Assembly: GCA_934636045.1 (NCBI GenBank)
Contig: CAKTZP010000131.1
Coordinates: 1 to 5,765 of the forward strand
Direction of reading: 5' to 3'
Source of the DNA: an uncultured Oscillospiraceae bacterium
GTDB taxonomy: Bacteria > Bacillota > Clostridia > Oscillospirales > Oscillospiraceae
Length of the DNA: 5,765 nt
This document shows positions 1 to 5,755 of this stretch, piece by piece. The notes beneath the pieces were generated by a model. The model had not been told where the DNA came from, searched no databases, and worked only from the letters and a program-made list of their open reading frames with translations. Within the stretch, counting starts at the first letter, position 1. The number at the start of each line of letters is the position of its first letter. Position numbers and translations under genes: made by a program.

Positions 1-60
1 CCGTACCCATGTACGCCGACGGGCGTGAGTTGCTTGTCTTCCGAACTTTTTTGCAGTCTG
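1..60. other. Left-edge intergenic DNA, no gene seen
   Basis: No start codon with a ribosome binding site and no conserved coding signal is visible on either strand. Two tiny inverted repeats are present (CGTAC/GTACG at 2..15 and ACGCC/GGCGT at 13..26); with 5-bp stems they could be chance. The next gene on this side lies outside the window, so its orientation is unknown. Confidence 0.5.
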
Positions 61-94
61 TCAGCGTGTCGAAAAGGTTTTTTCGACACGCTGA
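61..94. terminator. Perfect 15-bp inverted repeat, possible bidirectional terminator
   Basis: The arms 61..75 (TCAGCGTGTCGAAAA) and 80..94 (TTTTCGACACGCTGA) are exactly complementary around a 4-nt loop. The repeat directly abuts the hairpin at 94..127. It is symmetrical and so would fold in RNA of either strand. The A/T block lies at the top of the stem, not after it, and a real U-tract is lacking on the minus side. Its position just after the peptidase gene makes a role in 3'-end formation likely; a dispersed palindromic element is the alternative. Confidence 0.55.
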
Positions 95-127
95 AGGCAG
101 GGAGCCGATCACTCGGTTCCCTGCCTT
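94..127 (-). terminator. Probable terminator hairpin 1 after the S8 peptidase
   Basis: Inverted repeat with 15-bp arms 94..108 and 113..127 (AAGGCAGGGAGCCGA against TCGGTTCCCTGCCTT) and a 4-nt loop. It starts 22 nt after the stop codon. One pair (104/117) is A-C mismatched in minus-strand RNA but G-U in plus-strand RNA. No U-tract follows directly on the minus strand, so it is not a textbook intrinsic terminator; it may act together with the adjoining hairpin at 61..94 or protect the 3' end. Confidence 0.5.
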
Positions 128-149
128 GGGTTATTTTGCTGTGAATTGC

Positions 150-3100
150 TTATTTCGCCAGATCCTTGCAGGCGTAAGAGCCGCCGAGGTAGCGCATGAC
201 AATGCAGGCAAATTCCGCACGGGTCGCGTTGGCGGTGGGCTTGAGGTTGCCGCCGTCGCCGTTGAGGATGCCCTCGTTGACAGCCCAGGCCATAGCTTCC
301 TTCGCGTAGCCGCTGATCTTGTCGGCATCCTTGAAGCCGTCGAACTTGCTCTCGGCGGCGGGCTTGCCGGCATAGCGCCACAGGATGGTGGCGATCTGCT
401 CGCGGGTGACGTAGTCATCGGGCGCGAACTTATCGTTCAGCACGCCGAGGACGATGCCGGTATCCTGCGCCCATGCAATGGCGTCGGAGTACCACTGGCC
501 GGCCTTGACGTCGGTGAAGGTGGAGTCGCCCTTGACCTCGGGAGAACCGGCCATACGGTAGAGCACCGTGACCATCATCGCGCGGGTCATCGTGCCGTTG
601 GGCTCGAAGGTGTCTGCGCTGAGGCCCTTCATCAGGCCGTTGGCGACGGTGTAGTCGACCGCCTCATGGTACCAAGCGCCGTTGCAGTCCTTGAAGCTCT
701 TATAGTAGCAGGTCGGATAGCCCGTTGCGGGGATGATCTCGCCCTTCTGGATGAGCTTGCCGCAGATGGAGCAGTAGGTGTCGCCGGTGTAGCCGTCTTC
801 GTCCCTTGTGGCTTCCTTGGCATCGCGCAGCTCCGTTGCGCCGGTATGCTTGCAGTCGCCGGACGGGCTGGTGGTGTAGCCGCTTACATCCAGCTCGGTG
901 TCGCTGTAGCGGTACAGCCAGTTGAGGTAGTAGTCCGACGGACGGATGCCAATGCCGAGGAAGGAGCCGACCGTGGTGGTGTCGTCCATGAGCTGGAACT
1001 CGCCCTCGTCATCGTTGTAGGCAAGGATCCACTTCGTATCCTGCACGTTGCGGATGACCGCGCCGTTCGCCTCCAGATCGGAGGTGACCGTCCACTTTGC
1101 CGCAGCGGTCACGGCATCGGCAAACGCCAGCTTGCCGTCCGCAATGGCCAGATACTTGCCGCTCTTGTAGTTCCGGATGGTGTAGACGCCGTCCTCGCCG
1201 CGCTCAAAGGTGAAGCGGAGGCCTTCCTCTGCGCTGTAGAACTCCACATAGACGTCGCCAACCGTGCCGCCAAAGTCGTCCACAACGCTCTTGGTTTCGC
1301 CGGTTTCCACAAGCACCTTGGGGTTGTTGGTGTCGTAGTTGCCGTCCACATAGTCCAGACCGCCGATGGCCCAGTCGCCGCTGTAGTCCAGCACCACGTC
1401 ATAATAGTAGTTCGGGGTCTCGAGCTGCTTTTCCTCACCGTAGGCATACAGGGCATAGACCGTCATGTCGCCGGAAACGGTGATTTCATCATCTTTGAAG
1501 TACATTGCGGAAACGGCGTCGAAAATCGTGATATCATCCGCGTTTTCAACCTCCTTGTCGACCCAGCAGACAAACTGCGCATCGTCGTACTTCTCGGTGC
1601 AGCCCTCGATGGTGTAGGCGTCGCCGGTTTTCACGGTGACCGTCTTGGTGTTGTTCGGAGTAACATAGGTAATGGTCGCGTCCTTGCCGACCTCGTAGAG
1701 CGCAGCAGTCGCTTCAACCTCGTTGGTCGCGTAGTCCAGCGCGCAGACGGTGATCTCCGCCAGACCCGCCTCAAGCAGCTTCGAAACGTCGAAGGTCGCG
1801 GTGAAGGTCTTGCCCGCCTCATCGGAGGAGAAGGCCTCACTGGGCAGATTCTTCATCGATTTGTTGTACAGATAGATGGCAGCCAGATAGCTTTCGTCCG
1901 TTGCGGTGACGGTCAGGGTCTTCGCAGCCTCATCGAACACAACAGACTTGATCTCCGGCGCGGTGTAGTCGACCTCGACGGGGAAGCTCCAGATGCCCTT
2001 CACCTCGGTATCGCCATAGGGCAGCACGGCGTCAAAGGTAATGTTGGCAATCGTGCCGGAGGGAACGAGCTTCCCGCTGGCATCCTTGCCCGTCCAGTAA
2101 TACACGCCCATGTTCTGCCAGCCCTTGGTGTCGTCGAAGACGGCCTTGCTGAGATACCGCGTGTCATCCACGTAGTAGACCTCGCCGGTCTTCGCGTCGG
2201 AGACGGTCATCTTCAGGCTCTTGCAGTTGCGGAGCTGATACGGCGTGATGTAAATACCGTTGGCATAAATGCCGTCCGCATCCGTGTCCAGCGTAGAGAA
2301 CGCGTTATGCTCTGCGAAGTACTCAACGTAATCAATCATGTTGTCGCCGAGGTAGAAGTTAACATCCTGCGGCTCGTCCTTGGCGTTGAACACCGCGGTG
2401 AGCGCCATGCTCGGCATGGTGTAGAAGTAATCCATCGCATCATAGGCGGTAGCGCCAAGCTCCGCATAGGTCTTTCCGGTGGAGCCGGCAATGGTCGTGT
2501 TGACGAAGTTGTTCGCCTCAATGTAATCAACAAAGTCAACGCTCTCCAGGATATCGCCCTTCGTCCAGTCGCCGTAGAAGGCGAGCATGGTGGCGTGGGT
2601 GGAATCAAGGACATTCACGTCCAACTTAGCGAGGGTCTCTTCGTCGCAGGCGACCTTCTTGCCGTCCTCAAGGACGTACTCCCATTCCTTGGTTTCCTTA
2701 TTGTACTCGGAAGCGCAGTACTGGTCGGTCTCCTCGTCGTAGCGGTAGGCGTTCTCCTCGGCGTCGTAGTAGATCGGCGCTTTGTTCTGGTCAACCTCGA
2801 TGTCGTCGAACCAGACAAAGCCGTCAACATAGTTGCCGTTTTCGAACATCTTGTCGAAGTAGGCCTTAACATCCGCGCCCAGTTTAATTTCAACCGAAAC
2901 AGTGCAGGTGGTGCCCGGCTCCATGACGATCAGGCCGTCAACCTCTTCGCCGTCGATGGTGTATGTGATTTCGTAATCGTCGCCCTCATAGAGATGATCC
3001 TCCGTCAGAGAGTTCATCCACAGCGGGGTCTCAGAGGGGTCTTTTGCGTAGTAGTTATAAATGTAGTCATGAGTCAGCCGAGAGGTGAGCTGGAGATGGC

Positions 3101-5258
3101 TGGTGTCGGCCGCGCTGTCGTTGACCAGCTTCAGGTCGAAGGTGTAGGTACCGGTCTTCTCCGCGTCGTCGCCGAGCTCCTGCAGCGGGTTGGCTATGTA
3201 AGAGGACTTATCATAAGCACTGATCGCGTCATAGGCGCTGGCAAGGCCGGCGCCCTGCTTCCGGACGGAGTAGGCGTAGCCGTCTTCGTCGGCCAGCGCA
3301 GTCGCAGTGCCCTCCAGCAGCGCCAGAGCGAGCTCGGCCTTTTCTACCTTGGTGCGGCTGCCGTTTTCGCCGTTGGAAAGAATGATCTCGCCACCGTCTT
3401 CGCCGGTTTTCTCCTGCTCGTTCAGGTACTGCAGCACGAGCGCCACGGAGCCGGCAAAGTTCGGCGCCGCCATGGAAGTGCCGGAATAGATCTCATAGTC
3501 CTGATCGCCGGTCTGGACGGCAGAATAGACATTGCCGCCGACGGAGGTGATGACCGGAGCCATCGTCAGCATCGGGGTCGTGCCCCAGTTGGAGAAGTCG
3601 TCCATCAGGCCGGCATTCTCGTTTCGTACATAGGTCATTTCTGTCGGCGTGGAAACGGTCTTCGTCTCGGCGTTCAGGAACGTGTCCTGCGCGCTGAACG
3701 GCGCAGCAATCGCCGGGATCTTGAAGTCGTCGATGGACATCCGGATAACGCCGGACTGGTTGTTGATCACGATGACGCCGATGGCGCCCGCGTCGGCCGC
3801 ATTGGCGACCTTCGTCGAGAAGTCGAGCTCGCCGCGCTGGATGACCGCGATCTTCCCCTTGACGTCCACGGCCTTGAAGTCCTCGGGCGCGCCGAGGCTG
3901 AGCTCGGAGACCTTGTTCTTGCCGGTGGTGTCCTTCACGATCACATACTCGGTATCCTTGCCGCCGAAGGCATTGCGCCAGATCTTGCTTTCGGTCTCGC
4001 AGGTGTCGGTATACTCAAAGCTCTTGCCGCCAACGGTGATGACGTAGGACGGGTAGCAGTAGTTCCCCACAGAGGCCACCGAGGTGCTGCCGATGTAGGT
4101 GGACGGAGAGGCGACCGTGCCGTAGTCCTGATACTCCGGCCCGATGAACTCCGCAGAGGAGTTCTCCGCCATGGAGTACTCGTTGCCGGCCGCAACGGAC
4201 AGCACGATGCCGGCCGCGGACAGGCGCTTGTAGATGTTGCCGAAGACCTCGGTCTCAAGGGAGGAATCGTAAGTAAAGCCGTTCTGCGCGCCGATGGAGA
4301 GGTTGACCACGTCAACGCCCAGACGGTACGCATCCTCCAGCGCGTAGAAGTAGATATCGCTCGAGGTGCCGCCCTCGGCATCATGGAAGATCTTCATAGA
4401 GACAATCTGCGCAGCGGGAGCCGCGCCCTGGAAGGTATAGACGCCCTCCTTTTCGTCATAGGCGCTGCCCGCGACGATGCCGGAAACGTGGGTGCCGTGG
4501 CCCTGATAATCGGTCACATCGTCGTCCTTTTCGGCGTAGTCATACGCAAACGGAACCTTCGCGTTGAGATACTTGCCGGGCGCGACCGCCAGTGCGGCGT
4601 CGTCCTTGGTCATGCGGCCGGTCATCTTGCAGCTGTCGTCAGCATCCTGGAAGGCCTCATGCGTGGTGTTCAGGCCGGTGTCGAGCACGGCGACCACAAT
4701 GCCGCTGCCGTCCACGCCGAAGTCGGTACGCGCCTCATTCGTTCCGGTCATGATCGCCGAGCCGACGGTTCTGGTCTCTCTGCTCTTTTCCAGCACGGGC
4801 GCGGCATAGTGGTTGGCGATGTAGACCGCGTCGACGCCGTCGATGGAGGCGATCTTGTCCAGATCACCGTAAGCGACATCGCAGCTAAAGCCGTTGAGCA
4901 GCGTGTCGTAGGTGTATTGCAGCTCGTAGTCGATGCCGCGCATGGCCTTGCGGACCTTGTCTTGGCTGGCCTTGACCTGCTCGCGGACGGTGGTCTCGTT
5001 GGCCGCGCCGCGCTTGGCCAGCGCCGCCGTCGGTGCGTCCTTCAGCACGACGATGGCACGGACAATGTCCGTATCGGCGTACTTGTTGACGTTTTCGCTG
5101 AAGGCGACGCTGCGGTAGCCCTTGGCCTCCGCGTCGCCGATCTTCTCCACGCCTTCCAGCTTCGAGGTCGGCGTCTTCGCGGCGAAAGCCGTACCAACGC
5201 AGCCCAGAACCAGAACCAGCGCGAGAAGCAGCGCAAGAACACTCTTGAACTTTCTCAT
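150..5258 (-). CDS. Cell-surface subtilisin-like (S8) serine peptidase with PA, Fn3-like and three SLH domains
   Basis: Predicted secreted endopeptidase, tethered to the cell wall and acting on extracellular proteins; substrate unknown. Seen in the 1702-residue product: signal peptide 1-26 (MRKFK, hydrophobic core, AFA before Ala27); I9-type propeptide about 64-150; S8 catalytic domain about 180-680 with Asp193 (VLDTG), His254 (GHGTHVSG), oxyanion Asn359 (AAGN) and Ser595 (GTSMAAP), all intact; PA domain inserted at about 425-545 (core GKIAVIQRGELDF). Next come Fn3-like beta-domains, about 690-905, 1000-1097 and 1098-1190 (the first contains FENGNYVDGFVWF and AFYGDW, as in C5a peptidase/lactocepin relatives), an InlB-like beta-repeat about 1195-1272, an unassigned region 1280-1460, a CxH...CxxCG module 1469-1514 and three SLH domains 1518-1694. 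The order matches streptococcal C5a peptidase, but with SLH instead of an LPXTG anchor. The start is fixed by AAGGAG 8 nt upstream and by the signal peptide. The gene appears monocistronic. The subtilase assignment is very secure; the boundaries of the middle domains are estimates. Confidence 0.96.
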   Translation of the reverse strand: MRKFKSVLALLLALVLVLGCVGTAFAAKTPTSKLEGVEKIGDAEAKGYRSVAFSENVNKYADTDIVRAIVVLKDAPTAALAKRGAANETTVREQVKASQDKVRKAMRGIDYELQYTYDTLLNGFSCDVAYGDLDKIASIDGVDAVYIANHYAAPVLEKSRETRTVGSAIMTGTNEARTDFGVDGSGIVVAVLDTGLNTTHEAFQDADDSCKMTGRMTKDDAALAVAPGKYLNAKVPFAYDYAEKDDDVTDYQGHGTHVSGIVAGSAYDEKEGVYTFQGAAPAAQIVSMKIFHDAEGGTSSDIYFYALEDAYRLGVDVVNLSIGAQNGFTYDSSLETEVFGNIYKRLSAAGIVLSVAAGNEYSMAENSSAEFIGPEYQDYGTVASPSTYIGSTSVASVGNYCYPSYVITVGGKSFEYTDTCETESKIWRNAFGGKDTEYVIVKDTTGKNKVSELSLGAPEDFKAVDVKGKIAVIQRGELDFSTKVANAADAGAIGVIVINNQSGVIRMSIDDFKIPAIAAPFSAQDTFLNAETKTVSTPTEMTYVRNENAGLMDDFSNWGTTPMLTMAPVITSVGGNVYSAVQTGDQDYEIYSGTSMAAPNFAGSVALVLQYLNEQEKTGEDGGEIILSNGENGSRTKVEKAELALALLEGTATALADEDGYAYSVRKQGAGLASAYDAISAYDKSSYIANPLQELGDDAEKTGTYTFDLKLVNDSAADTSHLQLTSRLTHDYIYNYYAKDPSETPLWMNSLTEDHLYEGDDYEITYTIDGEEVDGLIVMEPGTTCTVSVEIKLGADVKAYFDKMFENGNYVDGFVWFDDIEVDQNKAPIYYDAEENAYRYDEETDQYCASEYNKETKEWEYVLEDGKKVACDEETLAKLDVNVLDSTHATMLAFYGDWTKGDILESVDFVDYIEANNFVNTTIAGSTGKTYAELGATAYDAMDYFYTMPSMALTAVFNAKDEPQDVNFYLGDNMIDYVEYFAEHNAFSTLDTDADGIYANGIYITPYQLRNCKSLKMTVSDAKTGEVYYVDDTRYLSKAVFDDTKGWQNMGVYYWTGKDASGKLVPSGTIANITFDAVLPYGDTEVKGIWSFPVEVDYTAPEIKSVVFDEAAKTLTVTATDESYLAAIYLYNKSMKNLPSEAFSSDEAGKTFTATFDVSKLLEAGLAEITVCALDYATNEVEATAALYEVGKDATITYVTPNNTKTVTVKTGDAYTIEGCTEKYDDAQFVCWVDKEVENADDITIFDAVSAMYFKDDEITVSGDMTVYALYAYGEEKQLETPNYYYDVVLDYSGDWAIGGLDYVDGNYDTNNPKVLVETGETKSVVDDFGGTVGDVYVEFYSAEEGLRFTFERGEDGVYTIRNYKSGKYLAIADGKLAFADAVTAAAKWTVTSDLEANGAVIRNVQDTKWILAYNDDEGEFQLMDDTTTVGSFLGIGIRPSDYYLNWLYRYSDTELDVSGYTTSPSGDCKHTGATELRDAKEATRDEDGYTGDTYCSICGKLIQKGEIIPATGYPTCYYKSFKDCNGAWYHEAVDYTVANGLMKGLSADTFEPNGTMTRAMMVTVLYRMAGSPEVKGDSTFTDVKAGQWYSDAIAWAQDTGIVLGVLNDKFAPDDYVTREQIATILWRYAGKPAAESKFDGFKDADKISGYAKEAMAWAVNEGILNGDGGNLKPTANATRAEFACIVMRYLGGSYACKDLAK
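177..707 (-). repeat. Three tandem SLH domains (C-terminal wall anchor)
   Basis: Residues about 1518-1572, 1578-1632 and 1637-1694 are three divergent copies of the S-layer homology domain. Each has an F-x-D start (SFKD, TFTD, GFKD), an aromatic/Ala helix (VDYTVANGLMKG, IAWAQDTGIVLG, MAWAVNEGILNG), an F/L-x-P turn (FEPNGTMTRA, FAPDDYVTRE, LKPTANATRA) and a final LYRMAG/LWRYAG/VMRYLG helix. SLH triplets bind secondary cell-wall polysaccharide, often pyruvylated, and hold proteins on the surface without covalent attachment. The TRAE signature is exact only in copy 3; copies 1 and 2 read TRAM and TREQ. The protein ends eight residues after the third repeat, so the C-terminus looks complete. Confidence 0.95.
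3219..4721 (-). other. S8 catalytic domain with inserted PA domain
   Basis: Covers residues about 180-680. The catalytic codons are Asp193 at 4680..4682, His254 at 4497..4499, Asn359 at 4182..4184 and Ser595 at 3474..3476. The gap of 236 residues between Asn359 and Ser595 is much longer than in a minimal subtilisin (about 66) and is filled by a PA domain, whose core (residues 468-505) contains GKIAVIQRGELDF and AGAIGVIVINN. PA insertions at this point are typical of lactocepin, C5a-peptidase and cucumisin-type subtilases, where they affect access of protein substrates. No catalytic residue is missing, so activity is expected. Confidence 0.93.
5181..5258 (-). other. Signal peptide coding region of the S8 peptidase
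   Basis: Residues 1-26 have a basic N-terminus (MRKFK), a Leu/Val/Ala-rich hydrophobic core and a signal peptidase I-like AFA motif at 24-26, with cleavage predicted before Ala27. A VLGC sequence ending at Cys20 resembles a weak lipobox, so lipidation at Cys20 is a less likely alternative. The signal peptide supports export through Sec and confirms the chosen start codon. Confidence 0.88.
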
Positions 5259-5266
5259 AGTTTCTT

Positions 5267-5272
5267 CTCCTT
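5267..5272 (-). promoter_or_regulatory. Ribosome binding site of the S8 peptidase
   Basis: On the minus strand AAGGAG lies 8 nt before the ATG at 5258..5256. It decides the start. A nearer-upstream ATG at 5277..5275 is out of frame, lies on the other side of this site and has no Shine-Dalgarno sequence at the right spacing. Confidence 0.9.
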
Positions 5273-5354
5273 TTCATGTTAATTTTGTGTGCCGGGGAAG
5301 GGTCTCGCAGAAAACTGTATCTTTTTGCAAAACCATTCACTTTTGCTAATAATT

Positions 5355-5383
5355 ATTCTAACAAGCATTTCAGCGTTTGTCCA
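5355..5383 (-). promoter_or_regulatory. Sigma-A-like promoter of the S8 peptidase
   Basis: On the minus strand a -35 TGGACA (5383..5378; 5 of 6 consensus) is separated by exactly 17 bp from a -10 TAGAAT (5360..5355; 5 of 6 consensus). A TG one base before the -10 gives an extended -10. The DNA just upstream (about 5384..5410) is A-rich on this strand, like an UP element. Transcription should begin near 5348, which gives a leader of about 90 nt before the ATG. No convincing riboswitch or attenuator fold is visible in that leader. Confidence 0.75.
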
Positions 5384-5670
5384 GTATTTCTTTGCTGTTT
5401 TTTTCCATAAATTTTAATGGAGTAAAGCGCGCCTATTGTGAAATAATTACAACATCTCCGAGGCTCTGTCGAATTTTTCCGCTTCCTGCGCCCATTTTAT
5501 TCTCCTTCCCATATCCGGCATCTCCCTCCCCGGCATCCCGTCTTTCCTCTTGTGCCTACTGAAAACGCGCCGATTGTTTATTCGCCCCCAATATGGGGGG
5601 TGAATAGAAAATGCGTACCGTTTCGCAGGGCCGGTAGAGAATTCGCGGCGGGATGAGGCCCCCCCGATAC
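5384..5670. other. Intergenic region upstream of the peptidase promoter, no convincing gene
   Basis: This stretch separates the leftward terminator at 5673..5696 from the peptidase promoter. It holds an A/T-rich part (5384..5455) with imperfect palindromes CCATAAATTTTAATGG (5405..5420) and TTGTGAAATAATTACAA (5436..5452), a direct repeat of CCGGCATC (5515..5522 and 5530..5537), a strong hairpin at 5577..5608 and a weaker one with TACCG/CGGTA arms (5616..5620 and 5632..5636). Open frames here are short or begin inside the repeat at the right edge. Two very short minus-strand ORFs with fair ribosome binding sites are discussed under findings but are not called as genes. Confidence 0.6.
5577..5608. 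other. C/G-rich intergenic hairpin
   Basis: The arms 5577..5589 and 5596..5608 (TTTATTCGCCCCC and GGGGGTGAATAGA) pair along 13 positions, two of which are G-U wobbles in plus-strand RNA, around a 6-nt loop. No U-tract follows on the plus strand (AAAATGCG) and only a weak A/T stretch follows on the minus strand, so a terminator role is uncertain. It may be part of a larger dispersed or structured element. Confidence 0.5.
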
Positions 5671-5672
5671 AA

Positions 5673-5696
5673 AAAGCACGCCTCGCGGCGTGCTTT
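5673..5696 (-). terminator. Intrinsic terminator of an upstream minus-strand gene
   Basis: A perfect 10-bp stem (AAAGCACGCC at 5673..5682, GGCGTGCTTT at 5687..5696) with a 4-nt loop. On the minus strand it is followed without a break by T residues (CTTTTTGTATC), which is the classic rho-independent layout. It therefore probably ends a transcript coming from a gene to the right of the window, and isolates the peptidase gene from read-through. Confidence 0.75.
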
Positions 5697-5721
5697 GAGC
5701 GTGTCAAAAAACTACCCCGCA

Positions 5722-5755
5722 TGTCATTGCGAGGAGCGAAGCGACGTGGCAATCC
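5722..5755. repeat. Dispersed palindromic-type repeat (GTCATTGCGAGG...GCAATCC)
   Basis: The sequence GTCATTGCGAGGAGCGAAGC followed by GACGTGGCAATCC is a recognisable form of a small intergenic repeat found in many copies in diverse bacterial genomes, including gut clostridia. The ends ATTGC (5726..5730) and GCAAT (5749..5753) are complementary, and the middle carries repeated GCGA/GCGAAGCG words. In translation it gives the FAPRND-type peptide often seen in spurious ORFs; one minus-strand frame here does so. The family assignment rests on memory of the motif. The repeat may continue past 5755, as the window ends at 5765. Confidence 0.7.

Noticed and set aside
9..5282. Plus-strand ORF of 1757 codons as a real gene
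   Set aside because: It mirrors the peptidase codon by codon and is open only because TTA, CTA and TCA are absent from the sense gene. There are just eight bases before its first ATG in the window, with no ribosome binding site, and its translation shows no recognisable domain. The sense strand has full catalytic motifs, a signal peptide, a promoter and an RBS.
4885..5340. Minus-strand ORF of 151 codons overlapping the start of the peptidase
   Set aside because: It is a shifted reading of the peptidase gene. Its in-frame ATG at 5277..5275 has no ribosome binding site, and the translation is Arg/Gly/Ala-rich as expected of an out-of-frame GC-rich gene.
5259..5348. Riboswitch or attenuator in the peptidase leader
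   Set aside because: Only weak short pairings such as TTTTGCAAAA are present. No known riboswitch core and no terminator/antiterminator pair could be recognised.
5377..5562. Plus-strand ORF of 61 codons
   Set aside because: It lies over the peptidase promoter on the opposite strand, has no Shine-Dalgarno sequence and gives a Ser/Pro/Phe-rich product without any recognisable motif.
5698..5713. TTGACA on the minus strand within GTTTTTTGACACGCTC as a promoter -35
   Set aside because: No -10 element is found 16-18 bp downstream; that position lies in the GC-rich terminator stem.
5447..5752. Minus-strand ORF of 101 codons
   Set aside because: It begins at a TTG inside the dispersed repeat, runs straight through the terminator hairpin and has no ribosome binding site at the start. 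The first part of its translation is the typical peptide of that repeat. Only its last 29 codons are kept as a weak finding.
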